DNA from: Micavibrio aeruginosavorus
GTDB lineage: Bacteria; Pseudomonadota; Alphaproteobacteria; Micavibrionales; Micavibrionaceae
DNA: 18,609 bases
Assembly: GCA_003241475.1 (NCBI GenBank)
Contig: QFQB01000029.1
Coordinates: 1 to 18,609 of the forward strand
Direction of reading: 5' to 3'
Shown: in pieces, positions 13,777 to 18,609 of the stretch
How the letters are laid out: each line of letters starts with the position of its first letter
How positions within the stretch are numbered: the first letter of the stretch is position 1
Translations under genes and position numbers: made by a program
Notes under the pieces: model-generated
What the model was told of the DNA's origin: nothing
The model's input: the letters and a program-made list of their open reading frames with translations, nothing else
Database searches by the model: none

Positions 13777-14322
13777 ATGATGTCTGCCCGTTTTTTGCTG
13801 ACCGCCCTGCTTCTGGCCTCCGGTATTTTTGTCATAACCGGATGCGAGTCTTATAAGGGCGAAGCGAAATATCCCTCCGGCGCAGACCGGACCACGACAG
13901 GCGGCGACATCTATGGGCAACGTGAAAGCGTGTTCGGCAAAGATGGCCTCACACTGCTCGGCGGCAAGGATGACAACAAGAATGACGGTTCGACCGGTAT
14001 CGGCGTCAATTCCTATCTGTGGCGCGCCGCGCTCGACACCGTAACCTTTATGCCGCTGGCTTCGGCTGACCCGTTCGGCGGCGTCATCATTACGGATTGG
14101 TACACAGCGCCGGAAAAACCTGAAGAGCGCTTCAAGGTCAACGTGTTCATTCTGGACAAGCAACTTCGTTCCGACGGCGTGAAGGTGAAAGTTTTCCGTC
14201 AGGTGAAAAAAGGCGGTAACTGGGTTGATAGCGCCGTGGCCGACAATACCGGCCCGCAAATGGAAGATGCGATCCTTACTCGCGCGCGCCAGCTACGCGT
14301 GGCTGATATGGGCGGCGAATAA
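13777..14322 (+). CDS. DUF3576 family lipoprotein
   Basis: This 181-aa protein has a lipoprotein signal: a hydrophobic stretch FLLTALLLASGIFVITGC with the lipobox cysteine at C23, so it should be lipid-anchored. The body matches what I recall of DUF3576, a family found in alphaproteobacteria: GIGVNSYLWRAALDT, FMPLASADPFGGVIITDWY, ERFKVNVFILDKQLRSDGVKV and a C-terminal DAILTRARQLR. Function is unknown; the family is often next to leuS and envelope genes. AAGGAG lies 10 nt before the ATG. Here leuS is 3.2 kb away, separated by an opposing three-gene operon whose last gene overlaps this one by 47 nt. Confidence 0.9.
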   Translation: MMSARFLLTALLLASGIFVITGCESYKGEAKYPSGADRTTTGGDIYGQRESVFGKDGLTLLGGKDDNKNDGSTGIGVNSYLWRAALDTVTFMPLASADPFGGVIITDWYTAPEKPEERFKVNVFILDKQLRSDGVKVKVFRQVKKGGNWVDSAVADNTGPQMEDAILTRARQLRVADMGGE

Positions 14323-15880
14323 GCGCGTCCTCCTTGTCGGAAAAAAGAGAAGGCGGGGCAGGCATTCCAACCGCCTCGATCCGACGTAAAAGACTACTGA
14401 TAATCGCTTGATAGATCTTTTCTCCACCAACGGCGTCTTCTATGCCTGCATCGATGCTGGGATTATCGTTCACTTCCATGACGATGATTTTCCCGTTCGA
14501 TACTTTTAGGTCAACGCCATATAGCCCGTTGCCGATGAGCTTTGTCGCCTTGAGCGCGGTTAACATAACCTCGTGCGGAACTTCATTCAGGCGCACCGTT
14601 TCGTGCTTTCCTTCGCGGCGCTTCAATGTTTTGGCATTGTGGTTGTAAATCTGCCAATGTCCTTCGGCCATGTAATACTTCACCGCAAACAAAGGCTCGT
14701 CATCTAGAATGCCGATGCGCCAATCGTAACCGGAAGAAACGAATTCCTGCGCAAGGATCACATCCGATTTTTTCAAAAGCTCGCCCGCTGCAACATGAAA
14801 CTCCCGTGGATTTTCCACTTTCATCACGCCGCGCGAAAAAGCGCCGTCGGGAATTTTCACCACCGCCGGATAATTCATTTCCTCGGCCAGAATTTTCTCA
14901 CTCTTGCGGTCAACGATCACGGTGCGGGGCAGGGGGATTTTTTTCGATTCCAAAAGCTCGTACTGAAAAACCTTGTTGCAGCAACGGATCATCGACTGCG
15001 TATCGTCGATGCACGGAATGCCTTCGCTTTCGGCTTTGGCGGCAAACCGATACGTGTGATGGTTGATGGCCGTCGTCTCGCGGATCAATAGGGCATCATA
15101 CTCCACCAGCGCCGCATAGTCGCTTTTGTTGATGGCTTCGATGGAAACATTGAGGTCTTTTCCGGCCTTGAAGAATTTGGCGATGGCGGATTTGTTCGAA
15201 GGCGGATTTTTCTCCAGCGGATCGACAAGGATGCCGATCCAGTGGCGCGTGCGTTTGGCCGAAAAAGACCGCCACGCCGTTCCGGCGAATTCCTTCAAAT
15301 ACTCGACGAAGGTTTCCTGCTTGTCTTTGGGGAGATCGTTGATCGTCACGGGCTCGACGCTATCGACCGTCCAGCGGCCTTTCGCATCTTGCTTAATTTC
15401 CACGGTAATCATCGGGAAGCGGAAAAGGTCGAACAATTTTCGGCCGAGCGCTTCGAGTGAGCGGTCGCGGACACGGCCGAAATAAACGATGTATTTATAC
15501 GAGGTAGGCTCTCCCGACGGCGCCCGAAAATGCTTGTCGACCAACGCGTTCAATTCAGGAAGCGCGATCTGATAATGGCGCTTCCAGTTGAGCGAGATCA
15601 TATCCGCCACGCTCGGCACGCAACGAAGGCGGCGCGCTTCGGCCATGAGCGAGGAGTAATAGCCTTTGCTCAAATAATCGTAAGAACTGCAAAGATTGAT
15701 AATTTTCGCGCCGGTAAGCTTGCGGAAATCCAGATGCGATTTGTTGGCGATGAAGTCGGCGGCGGTAACAAAGAGCGTTTGGGGATCGTCGTAGTCAAGA
15801 TCGAGCGGGCGGTCGGAAACGATGACATACTTGTAGCGGTATTCGCGGTTCCCGTTCAGGGTCGGCACGTCGCTCGGCAT
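14276..15880 (-). CDS. RimK-like ATP-grasp ligase with N-terminal RLAN domain
   Basis: This 534-aa protein has an RLAN (RimK-like ATP-grasp N-terminal) domain at about 18-165 (YVIVSDRPLDLDYDDP, KIINLCSSYDYLSKGYYSSLMAEA), a linker region, and an ATP-grasp domain at about 290-505. The ATP-grasp part shows VVKIPDGAFSRGV (340-352), AQEFVSSGYDWRIGI (377-391), GLYGVDLK (452-459) and the Mg-binding end VMEVNDNPSIDAG (467-479). Such ligases join an amino acid, often glutamate, to a carboxyl group through an acyl phosphate. Substrate is unknown. AAGGAAG lies 9 nt before ATG 15880, and the acyltransferase gene stops 2 nt upstream, so the two are coupled. The last 32 residues look like an extra tail reaching into the opposing gene. 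Confidence 0.9.
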   Translation of the reverse strand: MPSDVPTLNGNREYRYKYVIVSDRPLDLDYDDPQTLFVTAADFIANKSHLDFRKLTGAKIINLCSSYDYLSKGYYSSLMAEARRLRCVPSVADMISLNWKRHYQIALPELNALVDKHFRAPSGEPTSYKYIVYFGRVRDRSLEALGRKLFDLFRFPMITVEIKQDAKGRWTVDSVEPVTINDLPKDKQETFVEYLKEFAGTAWRSFSAKRTRHWIGILVDPLEKNPPSNKSAIAKFFKAGKDLNVSIEAINKSDYAALVEYDALLIRETTAINHHTYRFAAKAESEGIPCIDDTQSMIRCCNKVFQYELLESKKIPLPRTVIVDRKSEKILAEEMNYPAVVKIPDGAFSRGVMKVENPREFHVAAGELLKKSDVILAQEFVSSGYDWRIGILDDEPLFAVKYYMAEGHWQIYNHNAKTLKRREGKHETVRLNEVPHEVMLTALKATKLIGNGLYGVDLKVSNGKIIVMEVNDNPSIDAGIEDAVGGEKIYQAIISSLLRRIEAVGMPAPPSLFSDKEDALIRRPYQPRVAGARE

Positions 15881-15882
15881 CG

Positions 15883-16893
15883 CTACACTTCCTTTCCCTG
15901 TACCTGTCTGCTTTCAATCATCGGCATAATTTCCGCCGGTATCCCGTTGCCGATGGCCAAAATAGGCTTCACGCAGTTCCTGTTCACTGTCGCCCGTTTG
16001 GCGATGCCAATGGATTCAGGATCATCCAGCGATGTGCGGCAACTGGGATCGAATATTGCATAAGAAGGGTTGCCGCACAACGCCTTTATGCATTCGAAAT
16101 CGGTGTAGGCCGCAAGGCCGTTGAAGAAATTTTCTTCGTCCTTTGCGATGGACTGGCAGTAAACGGATTGCCCTTTGACGATCATAGTCTGGATGAAGGC
16201 AAGCCTGTCTTGATCCGTCACCCGCATCACAAGAGTTTGTTCAGGGCGGATATCCTGTACGGCCTTGAACCAGAGCGTCTGGCGGTAGGCGTAGTCCGCA
16301 TCTTCGCCCCATTTTTTGACGAGGTTCGCTTGAATGAAATCAAGCTCGGTGGTGCTTAATCCTCGATCACTCATCTCGAATGTTAAATTTGTTTTCTCAA
16401 AATCCGCAACTGATCGTCGGTATTTTTTGCGGCGTTCCGATGTCAGGCTTTCCAGATACGCTTCGAACGGCAGATCAAGTCCCGCAACGGGGCTGTTGAG
16501 CCAGACCAGATTGTCGATAATATCGCCGCCGTTGCCGTATCCGTCCGCGAACGAAAAACTATCGGTCAGAATTGTCTCGGATGCTTCTTCGCGAATACGC
16601 GGAAGATCTTTGATAAACTCTGCATAAGGCACATTGATGCTGATATCGATGAGGGAAGAGGAGCCAGCCACATTCGCGCCCTCGCGCCCCGTGTCGATCG
16701 CATCGAAATAATACCCATATTTTTCCGCCAGCACGATGATCTGCGCTTCCGGCTCGTCCGGTGTTTGCGCCTTTACCAATTCGATGAATTTTTTGACGAC
16801 GCGCGGATCGTTCTCGGGGCAGGGGGCCTCCTCGCTATAGACACCCGTGCCGCATTGATGCGCGATATACTCGTCCCAACCCAGTTTTCTCAT
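15883..16893 (-). CDS. FemAB/BioF2-like GNAT-fold acyltransferase
   Basis: This 336-aa soluble protein has the layout of large GNAT-fold acyltransferases of the FemAB/CelD (BioF2-like, Acetyltransf_6) type. FEAYLESLTSERRKKYRR (143-160) followed by an acceptor-side helix is typical, as is a C-terminal core with FIQTMIVKGQSVYCQSIA (233-250) and IAKRATVNRNCVKPIL (297-312). Relatives transfer acyl or aminoacyl groups to amines in peptidoglycan, lipids or small metabolites. Seven cysteines are unusual for a cytoplasmic protein of this size. The ATG overlaps the upstream GNAT stop in ATGA (16890-16893), and the ligase gene begins 2 nt after the stop. Substrate is unknown and the family call is by pattern only. 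Confidence 0.75.
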   Translation of the reverse strand: MRKLGWDEYIAHQCGTGVYSEEAPCPENDPRVVKKFIELVKAQTPDEPEAQIIVLAEKYGYYFDAIDTGREGANVAGSSSLIDISINVPYAEFIKDLPRIREEASETILTDSFSFADGYGNGGDIIDNLVWLNSPVAGLDLPFEAYLESLTSERRKKYRRSVADFEKTNLTFEMSDRGLSTTELDFIQANLVKKWGEDADYAYRQTLWFKAVQDIRPEQTLVMRVTDQDRLAFIQTMIVKGQSVYCQSIAKDEENFFNGLAAYTDFECIKALCGNPSYAIFDPSCRTSLDDPESIGIAKRATVNRNCVKPILAIGNGIPAEIMPMIESRQVQGKEV

Positions 16894-17411
16894 GTCTTCA
16901 TTTTTTTACGCATTACATAGGCGCCCTTGCCGTCATCGTAATACGGATCTTCTGTGCGTTCGATGATATAGCCGTGCTTCTTCAACAGATAAATGCCGGC
17001 TTCGTTCCCCGTCTCGACATGGCACCACACCGACGACGCCTCGGCCTTGCGGGCGACATAGCTGGTCAGATCGTACAAAAGCGCGCCCAGCCCTTTGCCG
17101 CGATAGGCGGGAAGAACGGCGGTGGTGTTGAGATAAATATTGCCGCGGCCGCTGTGCGCCTCCAGATGAACATAACCTGCGTCCTTACCCTCAAGGCTCA
17201 GCAAAAAGATCGCAGCGTGTGCGCCTGTGACGAAATGTCGGATTTTATGGCGTTCGGGCTGGTCGGAAGCATAGCAGGCGTTGCCGATCTCCATGATGGA
17301 ATCGACATCCGCCACATCCGCCAGCCGGAAAACCGCGCCGGAAGGCGCGGGATGGCTGGCGTTAAACGCGAGCGCCGCCCTGCAACACAAATCATGGTTC
17401 ATTCTTTTCAT
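16890..17411 (-). CDS. GNAT family N-acetyltransferase
   Basis: This 173-aa GNAT protein has the acetyl-CoA motif A NTTAVLPAYRGKGLGALLYD (95-114) with the R/Q-x-x-G-x-G signature RGKGLG, and motif B NEAGIYLLKKHGYI (136-149). It would acetylate an amine on a small molecule or protein. ATG 17411 has AAGAAG about 9 nt upstream; ATG 17402 is an alternative three codons later. The frame stays open far upstream, but there it lies antisense to leuS and is not coding. The gene is the first of the three-gene operon and overlaps the acyltransferase start by 4 nt. Its start codon lies in a 9-bp palindrome. Confidence 0.88.
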   Translation of the reverse strand: MKRMNHDLCCRAALAFNASHPAPSGAVFRLADVADVDSIMEIGNACYASDQPERHKIRHFVTGAHAAIFLLSLEGKDAGYVHLEAHSGRGNIYLNTTAVLPAYRGKGLGALLYDLTSYVARKAEASSVWCHVETGNEAGIYLLKKHGYIIERTEDPYYDDGKGAYVMRKKMKT

Positions 17412-17432
17412 GATAAACGCTTCTTTATCATG
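17409..17432 (-). promoter_or_regulatory. 9-bp inverted repeat covering the GNAT start codon
   Basis: CATGATAAA (17409-17417) and TTTATCATG (17424-17432) are perfect inverted repeats with a 6-bp spacer. On the minus strand the start ATG (17411-17409) is the last part of the stem, and the AAGAAG ribosome-binding site falls partly in the stem and partly in the loop. It could be a start-sequestering mRNA hairpin (AU-rich, so temperature-sensitive) or a dimeric repressor operator for the three-gene operon. Confidence 0.6.
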
Positions 17433-17519
17433 GCCGCCAAACCCGCCAAACCCTTTTACCGCTTGCCTTTTCGCCTTTTCCCCCGCTAAAACAAAAGCCT
17501 GACAAAAGAAAGAAACGGC

Positions 17520-18609
17520 ATGAGCACGCGGTACAATATCAAGGACAACGAGACCAAATGGCAAAAGCGCTGGGCGGATGAAAAAGCATTCGAAGTGCAT
17601 GAGGATTCCTCGAAACCCAAATACTACGTGCTCGCCATGTTGCCGTACCCGTCGGGCCGCATCCACATCGGCCATGTCCGCAACTATTCGCTTTCTGATG
17701 TCGTCGCCCGCTATAAGAAGGCGCAAGGCTTTAACGTCCTGAATCCGATGGGCTGGGACGCCATGGGCTTGCCGGCCGAAAACGCCGCCATGGAGCGAAA
17801 CGTACACCCATCCGAATGGACGTACAGCAACATTGCACAAATGAAGGTGCAGATGATTTCCATGGGGTTGGCTCTTGATTGGTCCCGCGAAGTCGCGACC
17901 TGTCATCCGAAATACTACAAACACCAGCAAAAGATGTTTTTGAAATTGCTGGAGAACGATCTGGTTTACCGGAAGGAATCCATGGTCAACTGGGACCCGA
18001 TCGACAACACGGTTCTTGCCAATGAACAGGTGGTGGACGGCAAGGGCTGGCGGACAGGCGCGCCCGTCGAGCGCCGCAAACTCTATCAATGGTTCTTCCG
18101 CATCACCAATTACGCCGAAGCCCTATTGGACGGCATCAAGACCTTGGACCGCTGGCCGGAAAAAGTCCGCCTGATGCAAGAAAACTGGATCGGCAAGTCG
18201 CAAGGCGCGCAATTCAAATTCGACCTGACCAGCACAGATGGACAAATCGAAGTTTATACAACCCGTCCTGACACATTGTTCGGCGCCTCCTTCGTTGGAC
18301 TTGCCTTTGATCATCCTCTAGCAAAAGAGTTGGCAGGGAACAAGCAAGGCTTTGATGACTTCATCAAACAATGTCAAGCAATAGGGACATCCGAAGCCGC
18401 CATCGAACAAGCGGAAAAAATCGGTTTCGACACCGGCCACACGGTTGCACATCCCTTCATCAAGGGAAAGCATCTTCCCGTGTATCTGGCCAACTTTATC
18501 CTGATGGATTACGGAACCGGCGCAATCTTCGGATGCCCCGCGCACGATCAACGCGACTTTGATTTCGCAACAAAATACAATCTTTCCATTCTTCCCGTCG
18601 TGGAGATGC
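17520..18609 (+). CDS. leuS: Leucyl-tRNA synthetase, N-terminal part (runs off window)
   Basis: The frame from ATG 17520 is open for 363 codons to the window edge. It is LeuS, which charges tRNA-Leu. Visible: the HIGH motif H49-I50-G51-H52 in MLPYPSGRIHIGHVRNYS, NPMGWDAMGLPAENAA (75-90), and the CP1 editing domain with the Thr-rich TTRPDTLFG (247-255) and YGTGAIFGCPAHDQRDFDFA (331-350), including the editing aspartate of HDQRD. The zinc-ribbon cysteines of E. coli LeuS are absent (NWDPIDNTV, DGKGWRTG), as is usual in alphaproteobacteria. KMSKS and the anticodon domain lie beyond the window. The upstream site is a weak GAAAGAAA. Confidence 0.97.
   Translation, partial: MSTRYNIKDNETKWQKRWADEKAFEVHEDSSKPKYYVLAMLPYPSGRIHIGHVRNYSLSDVVARYKKAQGFNVLNPMGWDAMGLPAENAAMERNVHPSEWTYSNIAQMKVQMISMGLALDWSREVATCHPKYYKHQQKMFLKLLENDLVYRKESMVNWDPIDNTVLANEQVVDGKGWRTGAPVERRKLYQWFFRITNYAEALLDGIKTLDRWPEKVRLMQENWIGKSQGAQFKFDLTSTDGQIEVYTTRPDTLFGASFVGLAFDHPLAKELAGNKQGFDDFIKQCQAIGTSEAAIEQAEKIGFDTGHTVAHPFIKGKHLPVYLANFILMDYGTGAIFGCPAHDQRDFDFATKYNLSILPVVEM

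Noticed and set aside
13769..13780. Three-codon mini-ORF overlapping the DUF3576 start
   Set aside because: The AAGGAG site is only 2 nt from its ATG, too close to use; spacing fits ATG 13777.
17412..18089. Upstream in-frame extension of the GNAT gene to 399 codons
   Set aside because: The extension lies antisense to leuS, whose coding is certain, and the GNAT domain is complete from 17411.
1..18609. Mobile elements, prophage genes, CRISPR arrays or toxin-antitoxin pairs
   Set aside because: I found no transposase, integrase, repeat array or toxin-antitoxin pair in the window.

Overview
The window looks like a mid-GC alphaproteobacterial chromosome segment. Support comes from HslV with a short propeptide ahead of its catalytic Thr, a DUF3576-type lipoprotein, a Smr-domain protein with an alphaproteobacterial N-terminus, and a LeuS lacking the zinc-ribbon cysteines. 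From memory, hslVU next to hisB-hisH and DUF3576 next to leuS are common alphaproteobacterial neighbourhoods; both occur here, each with extra genes inserted. I cannot name a genus. I see no tRNA, rRNA, CRISPR array or insertion sequence.

Positions 1-3540 hold histidine biosynthesis and a membrane block. On the minus strand are a 100-aa one-TM protein with its own terminator, an Alx/TerC membrane protein, hisB and the 5' end of hisH. A divergent HisD-family gene lies on the opposite strand between hisB and hisH.

Positions 3541-6934 hold the HslVU protease: hslV, a 70-aa unknown protein, a perfect 12-bp hairpin, then hslU. They converge on a Cys/His-rich protein of unknown function. Positions 7027-9554 carry an exported M23 peptidase, a Smr protein and a secreted unknown protein. 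Positions 9636-11618 carry two unknown proteins around a winged-helix regulator with a degenerate receiver; one of them has an excellent sigma-54 promoter match. Positions 11527-13404 carry yggS, apparently with a 3' frameshift, and an acidic porin with strong ribosome-binding site and terminator. After a 372-bp spacer comes the DUF3576 lipoprotein.

Positions 14276-17411 form a tight minus-strand operon: GNAT, FemAB/BioF2-like acyltransferase, then RLAN-RimK ATP-grasp ligase. It sits between the DUF3576 gene and leuS and is the best candidate for an undescribed pathway, probably making or attaching an acylated amino acid or peptide. leuS runs off the right edge.

Gene packing is very tight. 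All six convergent pairs either overlap or lie within 2 nt, and three clearly share interlocked stop codons (CTAG, CTAA, TTAA). A fourth would do so if the yggS frameshift were repaired.
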